Shown here: positions 37,462-45,927 of the stretch, piece after piece | How positions within the stretch are numbered: position 1 is the stretch's first letter | Layout of the letters: each line of letters begins with the position of its first letter | NCBI RefSeq assembly: GCF_037890675.1 | Contig: NZ_CP149574.1 | Coordinates: 1,426,001-1,490,000 of the forward strand | From: Methylovirgula sp. 4M-Z18 | GTDB lineage: Bacteria; Pseudomonadota; Alphaproteobacteria; Rhizobiales; Beijerinckiaceae | Direction: 5' to 3' | DNA length: 64,000 bases | Translations under genes and position numbers: made by a program | The notes under the pieces: generated by a model | Seen by the model: only the letters and a program-made list of their open reading frames with translations | Told to the model about the DNA's origin: nothing | Database searches by the model: none

Positions 37462-37851
37462 CTAACGGGCAGACCCGGATTCGCTTGGGCTCGATCGAAT
37501 GACAAGCCATCCGAACAGCAGCATGTCCGCGAAAACAATGAGTGAGCCGATGGCGGCAATTGGGTCGCCGCCCTCCCGCCCCGAATGGACCATGGCGACG
37601 CCAATCGTGAGAATGACCGTCGCCACGATCCAGATCCAGACCTGGACGCATGCCCAACGATCGCGATCCGTTGCCGGGTGCAAATGGTAGTAGATGCCGA
37701 AAAGGAAGAGCGACACCCAACCGAGCAGATTGAGGTGCGCATGGGCGGGGAAGGTGGAATGATCACCACTTATACCCATTTGGATGCCCCACAGCATCCC
37801 CCCAAGAACCATGAGAATGGCGGCCCTGAAACTAAGAACTGAAGCTTGCAT
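37462..37851 (-). CDS. Four-helix membrane protein resembling a fragment of heme-copper oxidase subunit I
   Basis: A 129-residue protein with four hydrophobic helices. The segment FPAHAHLNLLGWVSLFLFGI resembles the region around a heme-ligand histidine in cytochrome oxidase/NO reductase subunit I, and several other histidines (YYHLHP) are present. The full oxidase is about 450-500 residues with twelve helices, so this is not an oxidase but a small relative found as a stand-alone gene in proteobacteria; its function is unknown. GGGGGA precedes the ATG. It is convergent with the ArsC-like gene. Confidence 0.6.
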   Translation of the reverse strand: MQASVLSFRAAILMVLGGMLWGIQMGISGDHSTFPAHAHLNLLGWVSLFLFGIYYHLHPATDRDRWACVQVWIWIVATVILTIGVAMVHSGREGGDPIAAIGSLIVFADMLLFGWLVIRSSPSESGSAR

Positions 37852-38264
37852 CGTATCCCCCATGCGATCGCAAGACGGTGTGCTTCGAGTTTCGTCTTTG
37901 TGTGTTTGATTGACGAAGCTGCCTGCGGGACTTCGCGAGCATATCTCGTAACGAGGTCCCTCCGTCTCGGCTCTTGACGCCCTCGCAAAGGTCCGTCGGC
38001 GGTGCCCGAGGATCCAAACGAGCTATGAAAATCCGTCATGAGTCGTGTCGGAACGCCCATCCGGTATTCCATTAGAGCGTGTGTTCCACTACATGACAAT
38101 ATGGCCGAAGGTGGAGGGCAGTGGCCCGGCTTTGACGCCCTTCTCATAAATCCGGCTGAACGCGCTGCCTGTGGCAAACCATATAATTGTCACGCTCAGG
38201 CATTTAGAGCGAGTTAAGCTAAGAGGGCTATGCACAGCGACTCAAAATGGAAGGTTAAGGTCAA
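37852..38264. other. Intergenic region, no gene seen
   Basis: A 413-base stretch between divergently transcribed genes. A TATAAT hexamer at 38182-38187 lies 77 bases before the methyltransferase ATG but has no clear -35. A 135-codon frame on the minus strand overlaps the membrane-protein gene and has no ribosome site, so I do not call it. Confidence 0.4.
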
Positions 38265-38948
38265 ATGCGCGTGCCTGATTATCCCGCCGCCGATGCTCAA
38301 GAGTGGTCGGCTGTCGATGGCTACTTCGCCGACATGTTGGCGCCGTCGGACGCTGATCTGAACGCCGCACTTGCTGCAAATGCCGATGCCGGCCTTCCCG
38401 TCCAGGATGTGACGGCGACGCAAGGCAAGATGCTTGCCTTGTTCATCAAGATGGCGAAGGCATCGCGCGTGCTGGAAATCGGAACGCTCGGCGGATACAG
38501 CACCATATGGATGGCGCGCGCCTTACCGGCCGACGGGCGGATCGTGACGATCGAGGCGAAGGAGCAGCACGCGAAGATTGCCCACGCCAATATCGCCCGC
38601 GCCGGCCTTGCGGATCGCGTTGACATTCGTGTCGGCGCGGCCCTCGATGTCTTGCCTTCTCTCGAAGGCCCGTTCGACTTGATTTTCATCGACGCCGACA
38701 AGCCGAACAACCCATATTACTTGCAGTGGGCGCTGCGCTTGGCCAAACCCGGAACCGTCATTGTCCTGGACAATGTCGTGCGCGGCGGCGCGGTGATCGA
38801 CGCGGCGAGCGAGGACGCCACCATAAGGGGCGTTCGCGAATGTCTCCGCATGATGGCCGAAGAGCCTCGGCTCAGCTCGACCGCCATTCAAACCGTTGGC
38901 GAGAAGGGATGGGACGGCTTTGCGCTCGCCATTGTCGAGGCGAAATGA
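38265..38948 (+). CDS. Class I O-methyltransferase (catechol/caffeoyl-CoA type)
   Basis: A 227-residue SAM-dependent enzyme of methyltransferase family 3. SAM-binding motif I is VLEIGTLGGYSTIWMA, the acidic end of beta 2 is VTIEAKE, and the metal-linked motif is FDLIFIDADKPNNPYYLQWAL with VIVLDNVVRGG. Such enzymes O-methylate catechols and related phenols with Mg2+. It is followed 81 bases on by a PLP enzyme and a TrmO-like gene. Confidence 0.88.
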   Translation: MRVPDYPAADAQEWSAVDGYFADMLAPSDADLNAALAANADAGLPVQDVTATQGKMLALFIKMAKASRVLEIGTLGGYSTIWMARALPADGRIVTIEAKEQHAKIAHANIARAGLADRVDIRVGAALDVLPSLEGPFDLIFIDADKPNNPYYLQWALRLAKPGTVIVLDNVVRGGAVIDAASEDATIRGVRECLRMMAEEPRLSSTAIQTVGEKGWDGFALAIVEAK

Positions 38949-39029
38949 AGCGAGCGCTGCGGTGTCTCGAAGGCTTCGGGAATTTTACCAATGGCTGTAG
39001 CGGCCGTAAAAACATGAAATTGAGATAAA

Positions 39030-39965
39030 ATGACCCTTCACATCGATACCCCGCTTCTCGACTCGCGCCCGTTAGGTCTTATGACCGGCCGAGGCATTTG
39101 GCTCAAGATGGACGCGCTGCAGCCGGCCGGCTCTTTCAAGATACGGGGTATCGGCTTGGCTTGCGAACATCACGCCCGCAATGGCAAGCGACGTTTCGTG
39201 TCGTCTTCCGGTGGCAATGCCGGCGTCGCCGTGGCCTATGCAGGCCGGCGTCTCGCCATTCCGGTCTCGGTTTATGTGCCGGAAACGGCATCCGAGCGCG
39301 CGAAAGCGTTGATTCGTCAGGAAGGCGCCGAACTCTTCGTTCACGGGGCCTCGTGGCAGGAGACGAACGAGCGTGCGCTCGCTTCCGTTGGCGATGATGC
39401 GGTGCTCATTCACCCCTTCGACGATCCGGCACTCTGGAACGGGCATGCGACGATGATCGATGAGGTCGTCAGGGCAGGGGCCGCCTTCGACGCCGTTGCG
39501 CTTTCGGTCGGAGGCGGCGGCCTTCTTTGCGGCGTTGCCGAAGGGCTCGCGCGGAACGGCCTTACAGACGTGCCAATTCTTGCGGTGGAGACCCAAGGCG
39601 CGGCCTCGCTCGCCGCAGCGATCGAAGCCGGCAAGCTGATCGAATTGCCGGCGATCACGAGCCTTGCAACGACGCTTGGGGCAAAGAAAGTCTGTGCCCG
39701 CGCCTTCGAACTCACTCAAACCCACAGGATAGAAAGCATTGTCGTCAGCGACCGAGCCGCCGTCGACGCATGCATGCGATTCCTTGACGATCATCGTGTG
39801 CTGGTGGAACCGGCTTGTGGCGCGACACTGGCACTCGCCTATTCGCACGCGGACCTTTTGGCATCTTATGAACGCGTTCTGTTCATTGTCTGTGGCGGCG
39901 TTACCGCATCTCTCACACAGCTCCAAAGCTGGAAAGAAATTGCTTCCAAAGAATTGGTGGCGTGA
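39030..39965 (+). CDS. PLP-dependent serine/threonine dehydratase-like enzyme
   Basis: A 311-residue fold-type II PLP enzyme. The Schiff-base lysine is in GSFKIRG (Lys37), the phosphate loop is SSSGGNAG (58-64), and the glycine loop is VGGGGLLCG. It resembles L-serine/L-threonine deaminases without the regulatory ACT domain of IlvA. The likely reaction is deamination of serine or threonine to the 2-oxoacid and ammonia. Its stop overlaps the start of the TrmO-like gene (TGATG). Confidence 0.83.
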   Translation: MTLHIDTPLLDSRPLGLMTGRGIWLKMDALQPAGSFKIRGIGLACEHHARNGKRRFVSSSGGNAGVAVAYAGRRLAIPVSVYVPETASERAKALIRQEGAELFVHGASWQETNERALASVGDDAVLIHPFDDPALWNGHATMIDEVVRAGAAFDAVALSVGGGGLLCGVAEGLARNGLTDVPILAVETQGAASLAAAIEAGKLIELPAITSLATTLGAKKVCARAFELTQTHRIESIVVSDRAAVDACMRFLDDHRVLVEPACGATLALAYSHADLLASYERVLFIVCGGVTASLTQLQSWKEIASKELVA

Positions 39966-40432
39966 TGACCAAGACTATTTCTCTGACACCAATCGGCTAT
40001 GTGCGATCAAGCCGCACGGACCCTATCGATGATAATTGGGACAGTGTCGAAAGCTGGATCGAACTCGATCCGGCGCTTTTCCAAGCCGATGCGTGCCAGG
40101 GGCTGGACGCGTTTTCCCACATCGAAGTTGTCTATTACTTCCATCGTGTCGAGGATCCCGAAATTGTCCAAGGCGCACGCCACCCGCGTGGAAGATCGGA
40201 CTGGCCGAAGGTCGGCATATTCGCCCAACGGGCCAAGGGTCGGCCTAATCGGCTTGGGGTAACTGCCGCAAAGCTCGTTGGGGTGGAGGGTCTATCCATT
40301 GTCGTGCACGGTCTGGATGCAATCGATGGGACACCTGTTCTTGACATCAAACCATGCATGCGAAGCTTTCTGCCGCGCGGCGAGGTGATCGAGCCGACAT
40401 GGGCAACGGAATTGATGCAAAATTACTGGTAG
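39965..40432 (+). CDS. TrmO/YaeB-family (UPF0066) methyltransferase-like protein
   Basis: A 155-residue protein with the TrmO beta-barrel pattern: LTPIGYVRSS, FSHIEVVYYFHR, ARHPRGRSDWPKVGIFAQRAKGR and RPNRLGVTAAKLVGVEG, followed by IDGTPVLDIKPC. E. coli TrmO (235 residues) methylates t6A37 of tRNA-Thr; this short form keeps only the SAM-binding domain, as in archaeal relatives, and may have another target. It is coupled by a one-base overlap to the PLP enzyme. Confidence 0.82.
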   Translation: MTKTISLTPIGYVRSSRTDPIDDNWDSVESWIELDPALFQADACQGLDAFSHIEVVYYFHRVEDPEIVQGARHPRGRSDWPKVGIFAQRAKGRPNRLGVTAAKLVGVEGLSIVVHGLDAIDGTPVLDIKPCMRSFLPRGEVIEPTWATELMQNYW

Positions 40433-40494
40433 GGCCGGTCGCGGTTCCGGGCATGCGCTCAGGGGCAGCCTCGCCTTGGACCGGCAGGTGCTTT

Positions 40495-41124
40495 TCACGG
40501 CCCTCCGCGCACCAGTTGCCAGAACTCCTCTTGCGAATTCGTGCGGGGAAATGGAACGCCCGGTACAGGCTTGTCGAGGAAGCGGCAGAGCGGAGCCCAA
40601 CCCTCGCGCACGTCGAACACCAGCAGCCGGTCCGGTGCGATGGCGCTCCGAACGTCGTCGATGCGTTGGCGATAGGCGCGTAGCGCCCCGTCATGATCGG
40701 AGAGCGGACATCCGAAGGTCTGCTTCATGATGAATTCAAAGACGACATCGCCCATGGCCTTGATGTGGGGCGGCAGACGGTCGCGCTCCGGTGCGGTTGC
40801 GAGCGCTGCGATGGTCGAAGAAAAACTCTTCCACCACGCCTCTTCCGGCCGCACGGTCAGGACAACTTTGGCTTTCGGATAAGCCGCCGCGAGGTCGCGC
40901 CAGGGATGCGCGCCGGGCCAATCCACCTGGGCGCGATATCCCGAAAACACATCGTCCCATACGACCGGCTCGCCAGCGGCGAGCGCCTGCCAATAAGGCA
41001 CCTGATGGGGATTTTTGAAGACCTCGTCCATATGATGGCAGGGGCCGAGACCGAGAATTTCAAGCGCCGCCTTGAGCGACATCGTTCCTGTCCGGCCAAA
41101 GCCGGGCCCAATCACCTCGAGCAT
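40495..41124 (-). CDS. Sulfotransferase-family protein
   Basis: A 209-residue protein with an N-terminal PAPS 5'-phosphosulfate loop (VIGPGFGRTGTMSLKAALE) and a 3'-phosphate-binding region (YPKAKVVLTVRPEEAWWKSF). It has the short P-loop sulfotransferase layout common in bacterial proteins of unknown substrate. GAGGGGAGG precedes the ATG. An intrinsic terminator lies about 150 bases upstream in the same direction. Confidence 0.8.
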   Translation of the reverse strand: MLEVIGPGFGRTGTMSLKAALEILGLGPCHHMDEVFKNPHQVPYWQALAAGEPVVWDDVFSGYRAQVDWPGAHPWRDLAAAYPKAKVVLTVRPEEAWWKSFSSTIAALATAPERDRLPPHIKAMGDVVFEFIMKQTFGCPLSDHDGALRAYRQRIDDVRSAIAPDRLLVFDVREGWAPLCRFLDKPVPGVPFPRTNSQEEFWQLVRGGP

Positions 41125-41269
41125 GCAACCCTCCCCTCGATGCGGTGTTTCCCGCTGCCTCATTTTGAGAAGAGCATCTGCCTGACGGCGCGCCTTGTGC
41201 AGTTGGACATTGGGATAGTGCTGTGCGCTCTTGCCGTCGGGACGAGGCGGAGGTCGGGTGCAGGCCGAG

Positions 41270-41297
41270 AAAAACCCGCGACCAAAGAGGCCGCGGG
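41270..41297 (-). terminator. Orphan intrinsic terminator upstream of the sulfotransferase gene
   Basis: On the minus strand CCCGCG pairs with CGCGGG across an 11-base loop and is followed by TTTTTCT, a strong intrinsic terminator. No called minus-strand gene ends here: the sulfotransferase start is downstream at 41124. It must end either a small RNA or an attenuated leader. Confidence 0.75.
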
Positions 41298-41587
41298 ATA
41301 AGGTGGGTCTAAGGATGCCTTAGGAGAGATGTGCCGATAAGCCTAGAGCATCGAGAATAGGATGGACCCGGGCAGCTGAGGTGGTCAATTCGCCCGTAGG
41401 ATGTATGCTCATCGCCCTGTCGAATGGGCGAAAGGCGACAGGCATTTGGGCGGGCTGCGGAAGCCTAGGTGTTCAGTCCCGGCATTAGATGGATTGGGGC
41501 GGCTCGCCGCATCTTCCCGACATCATACTGTCACCTTGCTTTGGGATGCATCGCCCATTGTGGTCCATGGGAAATGGTGTGCGCGAA
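41298..41587. other. Region upstream of the orphan terminator; candidate small RNA or leader on the minus strand
   Basis: No protein gene is seen. The minus strand leads into the terminator at 41297 and contains several potential stems (for example tgtcgcctttcgcccattcgacagg and ctaaggcatccttag). I could not match it to 6S, SRP or RNase P RNA by eye. Confidence 0.35.
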
Positions 41588-43198
41588 ATGACACATATGA
41601 ACGAACAGCCCAGCCTCGAACTCAGCCGCCGGAAGCTCCTGGCCGCTGCGGGAATCACGGGAGCGGCGTTGCTCTCGGCTTCGCCATCGCAAGCGGAAGA
41701 GGCAAAGGAGGCAAAGCCGTCCGACCTCATGTCCAAGCCTCTGGATCCTGTGGCGACGCCCATGGTTGCCGGACTGCACCTGCAATTCGGCGCGGATGCG
41801 TCTTCCGAAATGGTCGTGTCCTGGCACACGCAGCAAGCCGTCAAGAATGCGCGTGTTTTGGTGGGCCAACTCGACGGCCGGTTGGAGCGGATCGTTGAGG
41901 CGACGGAGGCCACTTACGTGGACGGAAAATCGCAGAAGAGCGTCTCCGCCTATCACGCGAAAATCGGCGATTTGAAGCCGGATGCCTCTTATCTCTATGC
42001 CGCTCTGCATGATGGTGCCGAGCCCGAATTCGGCAGCTTCCGCACTGCACCCCGCGGCCGCGCGCCGCTCAGCTTTACAAGCTTTGGCGATCAGGGCACA
42101 CCGGGTCTCACCAAGGAAGTGCCGGCGCAGCATGCTCCCCCGGACAAGCTCAAGCGGACCTTCGTGAACGACAATCTGGGCTCGCCCGCCGCCGGCGACA
42201 CGACCATGGGCGTCGAGCGTCAGCGGCCCTTGTTCCATCTGTTCAATGGCGATCTGGTCTACGCCAATCTCGCCGAGGACCGTGTTCGGAACTGGTGGGA
42301 TTTTTGGCACAACAACAGCCGCAGCGCGCGCAACCGTCCGTGGATGCCGTGCCCGGGCAACCATGAGAACGAGCGCGGCAACGGGCCGATCGGCTATTCG
42401 GCGTACCAGACGTATTTTTCGCTGCCGCCTGTCGAGGGCCAGAATGAGACGACGCGCGGCCTCTGGTATGCCTTCACGGCCGGCTCCGTGCGGGTGATCA
42501 GCCTCCACAATGACGATGTCTGCTATCAGGACGGCGGCGATTCCTATGTGCGCGGCTATTCGAAGGGCGCGCAAAAAGCGTGGTTGGAAAAGGAACTCGC
42601 CGCGGCGCAGGCGAACCGCGATATCGACTGGATCATCGTGTGCATGCACCAGGTCGTCATTTCGACGGTCGATTATTTCAACGGGGCCGATTTGGGCGTG
42701 CGCCAAGAATGGGCGCCGTTGTTCGACAAATATGGCGTCGACTTGGTCGTGTGCGGGCATGAGCATCATTACGAGCGCTCGCACCCCATTCGCGGACAGC
42801 AGCAGAACGCGACTCTTACGCCCATCCCCGTCTCGACCGATAAGGACGTGATCGATACGAGCAAGGGCACCGTGCACATGCTGATCGGCGGCGGCGGAAC
42901 GTCGGTTCCTTCGCACGACCTGTTCTTCGATCCGCCGGCTGCTCGCGTCGTGACCGGGGTTGGCGAGCGCAATCCCGATACGGGCAAGCTCAGATCGATC
43001 TTCGTGAAGGAAGATGCGCCATGGTCGGCGGTGCGCAACGCCGCGCATGCCTATGGCTTCGCGAACTTCGTTCTCGATCCCGGCTCACAACCTAGCGGCG
43101 ACACGTCGATCAAGGTCACTTATTACGACGTCATCGGTTCGGACGGGCAGATTTCGCCATTTGAAACCTTCACCCTGCGTAAGTCCCGCCGGGATTGA
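41588..43198 (+). CDS. Purple acid phosphatase-like metallophosphoesterase, Tat-exported
   Basis: A 536-residue protein. The N-terminal SRRKLLAAAGITGAALLSAS is a twin-arginine signal. A fibronectin-like domain (about 55-165) precedes a calcineurin-type catalytic domain with ligands in SFGDQG, FNGDLVYAN, PGNHENE, CMHQVVIST and CGHEHHYERSHP, the full purple-acid-phosphatase set. It should act in the periplasm on phosphate esters with a dinuclear metal centre. The start is uncertain: ATG at 41588 or 41597. No pho box is evident by eye. Confidence 0.85.
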   Translation: MTHMNEQPSLELSRRKLLAAAGITGAALLSASPSQAEEAKEAKPSDLMSKPLDPVATPMVAGLHLQFGADASSEMVVSWHTQQAVKNARVLVGQLDGRLERIVEATEATYVDGKSQKSVSAYHAKIGDLKPDASYLYAALHDGAEPEFGSFRTAPRGRAPLSFTSFGDQGTPGLTKEVPAQHAPPDKLKRTFVNDNLGSPAAGDTTMGVERQRPLFHLFNGDLVYANLAEDRVRNWWDFWHNNSRSARNRPWMPCPGNHENERGNGPIGYSAYQTYFSLPPVEGQNETTRGLWYAFTAGSVRVISLHNDDVCYQDGGDSYVRGYSKGAQKAWLEKELAAAQANRDIDWIIVCMHQVVISTVDYFNGADLGVRQEWAPLFDKYGVDLVVCGHEHHYERSHPIRGQQQNATLTPIPVSTDKDVIDTSKGTVHMLIGGGGTSVPSHDLFFDPPAARVVTGVGERNPDTGKLRSIFVKEDAPWSAVRNAAHAYGFANFVLDPGSQPSGDTSIKVTYYDVIGSDGQISPFETFTLRKSRRD

Positions 43199-43230
43199 TC
43201 GAGACAATCCCTTCTCCCTGCGCGGCACGC

Positions 43231-43746
43231 TCAGCGCAGAAACACGTATCGCGCAAGGTAGGGGGCACGCCCCTCTTCGCCGACGCTCGTGCAAGCGCGA
43301 GCGGGTGCGACGCCGCCGACGGTAGCGAGGCGCTGGATGTACTGAACGTCCGAAAGCACGCCCTTCGCGCCGACGCTTTTGGCGGCGAGCAACAGTTGCG
43401 GGATGCTATTCGGCGTGCCGCTGGGCGCTTGCCGAAGCACGCTTCCCGCGATCTGACTCCCGTCGTTCGCGCGCCACGACGGTCCCTCGAAATGGTGCGC
43501 GACGAGTGCGCCCGCATCGTCATACAGATTCGCATCCGGCGCTTTCAGCGCCCATTGCAACGTGCCGTCACTTTTCTGTCGACATTCGTATATTTGCACG
43601 CCGCTCGCTTCGAGCGACGCCACGACATGCGTGTCGGGAACGTCAAGCGCGCTGGCGGAAGAAGCATCCTGCGCGGTAGCCGGTAGCGCGAGCATACAAC
43701 AAGCAATTGCTGCGACGCCTAGTGCGATGAGTCGTATCTTAAGCAT
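43231..43746 (-). CDS. DUF3455-family secreted protein
   Basis: A 171-residue protein with a Sec signal (MLKIRLIALGVAAIACCMLA, cleavage near ALPATA-QDA). The mature domain matches DUF3455: VVASLEASGVQIYECR, WALKAPDANLYD, GPSWRANDGSQIAG and VQYIQRLATVGG. It contains paired cysteines. The function is unknown; relatives are often found in stress-related regions. GAGG lies nine bases before the ATG. Confidence 0.78.
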   Translation of the reverse strand: MLKIRLIALGVAAIACCMLALPATAQDASSASALDVPDTHVVASLEASGVQIYECRQKSDGTLQWALKAPDANLYDDAGALVAHHFEGPSWRANDGSQIAGSVLRQAPSGTPNSIPQLLLAAKSVGAKGVLSDVQYIQRLATVGGVAPARACTSVGEEGRAPYLARYVFLR

Positions 43747-43929
43747 ATGTAGTGACCTCATCGAATAGTGCGTGGGAGCGCAAGAGCAAATACACAGTAA
43801 TCTGGTCAGCCCGGATAATGACTGGATAGCTGCGCAGTTAGAGCACGCGGCGATTAAGCTGAATCGAAGAGGGATTCCCAAATCATGCTTCTTCTGATTC
43901 AACCTTGTGGCCGGAGGAGGTCAACAGGG

Positions 43930-44316
43930 ATGGCAGGAGCTTATTCTCAGGATTTGCGTGATCGGGTGATCGACGCGGTTGTGGTTGGGGGCATGAGCCG
44001 CCGCGGTGCGGCGGAGCGATTTGGGGTCAGCGAGGCATCGGCCATCAAGTGGGTCGAGCGCTTTGAGCGAAGCGGCTCACGGACGGCGGCGAAAATGGGG
44101 GGCTACAAGCGCGTGAAGCTGGCGCCGCACCGGGCGTTTCTCGAAGGTTTGCGCGCCGAGAAATCCGACATCACGCTGCAGGCGCTTTGCGATCGACTGT
44201 TGGCCGAACGCGGTGTCGCCGCCGACACGTCGCTGATGAGCCGGTTTTTCCGCCGCCTCGGCGTCACGATCAAAAAAAGACGCTCGTCGCCCGCGAGCAA
44301 GACCGCCCGGACGTGA
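43930..44316 (+). CDS. IS630 transposase, frame 1 (helix-turn-helix part)
   Basis: The first 128 codons encode MAGAYSQDLRDRVIDAV followed by GGMSRRGAAERFGVSEAS, a winged helix-turn-helix that binds the terminal repeats. GGAGGAGG lies upstream. The frame ends soon after a run of seven A (44272-44278); a -1 shift there joins the catalytic frame. Confidence 0.85.
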   Translation: MAGAYSQDLRDRVIDAVVVGGMSRRGAAERFGVSEASAIKWVERFERSGSRTAAKMGGYKRVKLAPHRAFLEGLRAEKSDITLQALCDRLLAERGVAADTSLMSRFFRRLGVTIKKRRSSPASKTART

Positions 44317-44879
44317 AGCGCCATCGGCTGCGCTGGCGCAGCCATCAGCAGCGCATCGATCCCGCGCGGCTCGTCTTCATCGACGAAACCTGGACCAAAA
44401 CCAACATGACCCGCCGCTATGGCTGGGCACCGCGGGGCCAACGGCTCGTGGCAAAGGTGCCGCATGGGCACTGGAAGACGGCGACCTTTCTGGCCGCCTT
44501 GCGCAATGACCGCGTTGAGGCGCCATGCCTGTTCAACGGACCCATCAACGGCGAGCGTTTTCTCGCCTATGTCGAACAATTCCTGGTTCCGACCCTCAAA
44601 CCCAACGATATCGTTGTGCTCGACAATCTGGGATCGCACAAAGGCAAGGCGGTGCGAGCGGCCGTGCGCGCCGCTGGGGCCCGCCTCGTCTTTCTGCCCA
44701 AATACTCCCCCGATCTCAACCCGATCGAGCAAGTCTTCGCAAAGCTGAAAACGCTCGTGCGAAAAGCCGCGCCCCGCTCGTTCGATGCCATCGCCAACGC
44801 TCTGGCAACAGCCTTGACCGCCTTCTCTTCGCAAGAATGCGCCAATTATCTCAGAAACTCAGGATACGCATCTACCTAA
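44277..44879 (+). CDS. IS630 transposase, frame 2 (DDE catalytic part)
   Basis: Reached by a -1 frameshift at the seven-A run. The protein carries the DDE core: ARLVFIDETWTKTNM (first Asp, Glu), DIVVLDNLGSHKG (second Asp) and FLPKYSPDLNPIEQVF (Glu). All three acidic residues are present and the frame is intact, so the element may still move. Confidence 0.87.
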   Translation, partial: KTLVAREQDRPDVKRHRLRWRSHQQRIDPARLVFIDETWTKTNMTRRYGWAPRGQRLVAKVPHGHWKTATFLAALRNDRVEAPCLFNGPINGERFLAYVEQFLVPTLKPNDIVVLDNLGSHKGKAVRAAVRAAGARLVFLPKYSPDLNPIEQVFAKLKTLVRKAAPRSFDAIANALATALTAFSSQECANYLRNSGYAST

Positions 44880-44968
44880 ATGCAGAACGCTCTAGCATAA
44901 CGCGCCGCCATCGCCGTGTGCCTTGGTTCCTCATCATGGAATGGCAGAAGCGGGTGCGTTAATGAAGA

Positions 44969-44997
44969 CCGCCGGCCTCGGGCCGGCGGTTGCTTTC
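44969..44997 (+). terminator. Intrinsic terminator after the IS element
   Basis: CCGCCGGCC-TCG-GGCCGGCGG is a perfect nine-bp stem followed by TTGCTTTCTT on the plus strand. It lies 75 bases beyond the IS630 end. Confidence 0.75.
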
Positions 44998-45013
44998 TTG
45001 CTACACTTTCAAA

Positions 45014-45038
45014 GGGAACCGTTCGACGAACCGTTCCC
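45014..45038 (-). terminator. Terminator of the Gly-rich protein gene
   Basis: A perfect inverted repeat, gggaaccgttcg-a-cgaaccgttccc on the plus strand, lies ten bases past the stop codon of the minus-strand gene; on that strand it is followed by TTTGAAAG. Confidence 0.65.
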
Positions 45039-45047
45039 GCGACGCTT

Positions 45048-45611
45048 TTACTTGGCGTTGTTGATGGCGGTGGCGAGGCCAGATGCGCCGCCCTGATAGG
45101 ACGAGATTTCCGTCGCCAGGGTCGTGTTCGTCAAGGCGAGCTTGGCGTCCACCGCCTGGATGACCGCGGCTGACAGCGGCTTGTTGGCCGCGCTGGCAAG
45201 AGTCGTACGGAGCTCGCTCAGCGTTGTCGTATTGGTCGTTGTCGGATTGGCGAGATAGGCCTGCAGCTCCTTGTTGTAGACAGTCGCGATCTTGCCGATG
45301 CGGGATTTGGACGATGCATGTGCCAGCGCCCGGGGCGAGGCATGGAGGAAGCCGTTCAGGCCGCCAAGGCTGCTAGCCGACAATCCCGATGTCGATCCCG
45401 ACGACGAGCCCGACGTCTTGTCTGCATGGCTGCTGCTGGATTTGCTGTGGGAGCCGCCGCCGTCGCCACCGCCGTTACCACCCCCATTGCCGCCGCCGTT
45501 TCCGCTGCCATTGCCGGGATGGGCGAACGCGGGTGCAGCCATCAGGGTTGCCGCGAGGATCGCCACCAAGGTCACGGGCTTGCAGGTCTTTGCGATGGTT
45601 GTGAAAGGCAT
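45048..45611 (-). CDS. Secreted Gly/Asn/Ser-rich low-complexity protein
   Basis: A 187-residue protein with a Sec signal (PVTLVAILAATLMAAPAFA). The mature start HPGNGSGNGGGNGGG is followed by a His/Ser-rich linker and a helical C-terminal domain (IGKIATVYNKELQAYLANP, ELRTTLASAANKPLSAAVIQ). I recognise no family. The His/Gly-rich N-terminus could bind metal or act as a flexible spacer. GGGAGAA precedes the ATG and a hairpin terminator follows the stop. Confidence 0.7.
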   Translation of the reverse strand: MPFTTIAKTCKPVTLVAILAATLMAAPAFAHPGNGSGNGGGNGGGNGGGDGGGSHSKSSSSHADKTSGSSSGSTSGLSASSLGGLNGFLHASPRALAHASSKSRIGKIATVYNKELQAYLANPTTTNTTTLSELRTTLASAANKPLSAAVIQAVDAKLALTNTTLATEISSYQGGASGLATAINNAK

Positions 45612-45927
45612 ATCGTTCTCCCGAAAGATTATTGCTGGGTAGGTGACTCGTCGCCAAATGTGGCCAGAATGTGGGGTTTGCGCCGGAGCGGGCGGAGGGC
45701 CGAAAACAGCCAATTATTACAGCTTGTTAACCTTCCGCCGGAGAGACGAGGCAATGGGGCGATTTTGTGGTCGGTGTGGGCCGTTCGCGATTCCGGGGCG
45801 CGATTTGCACGGCGCAGGCCCTCGATTCAGATACTGACGAGCCACCATCGAAATTCGGGATCGACATGCGGGAGCCGGGCCGACCCGCCGCCCGCCGCCG
45901 CCCTGCGAGCTTGAACCCGCGCTTCGC
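45612..45927. other. Intergenic region, no gene seen
   Basis: A 316-base stretch between the Gly-rich gene and the end of the MFS gene. No promoter, repeat or convincing reading frame was found; the frames that cross it have no ribosome site. Confidence 0.4.

Larger units (their letters stand above)
43839..44894 (+). mobile_element. IS630-family insertion sequence, complete
   Basis: About 1.05 kb bounded by TA dinucleotides (43839-43840 and 44893-44894), the IS630 target duplication. Imperfect terminal inverted repeats begin gagc at the left and end gctc at the right and share a further interrupted match of about 14 of 27 positions. It contains a two-frame transposase joined by a poly-A slippery site. 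It lies just upstream of the DUF3455 gene. Confidence 0.88.

Noticed and set aside
37770-38177. 135-codon minus-strand frame upstream of the four-helix membrane protein
   Set aside because: Overlaps that better supported gene in another frame and has no ribosome site or domain.
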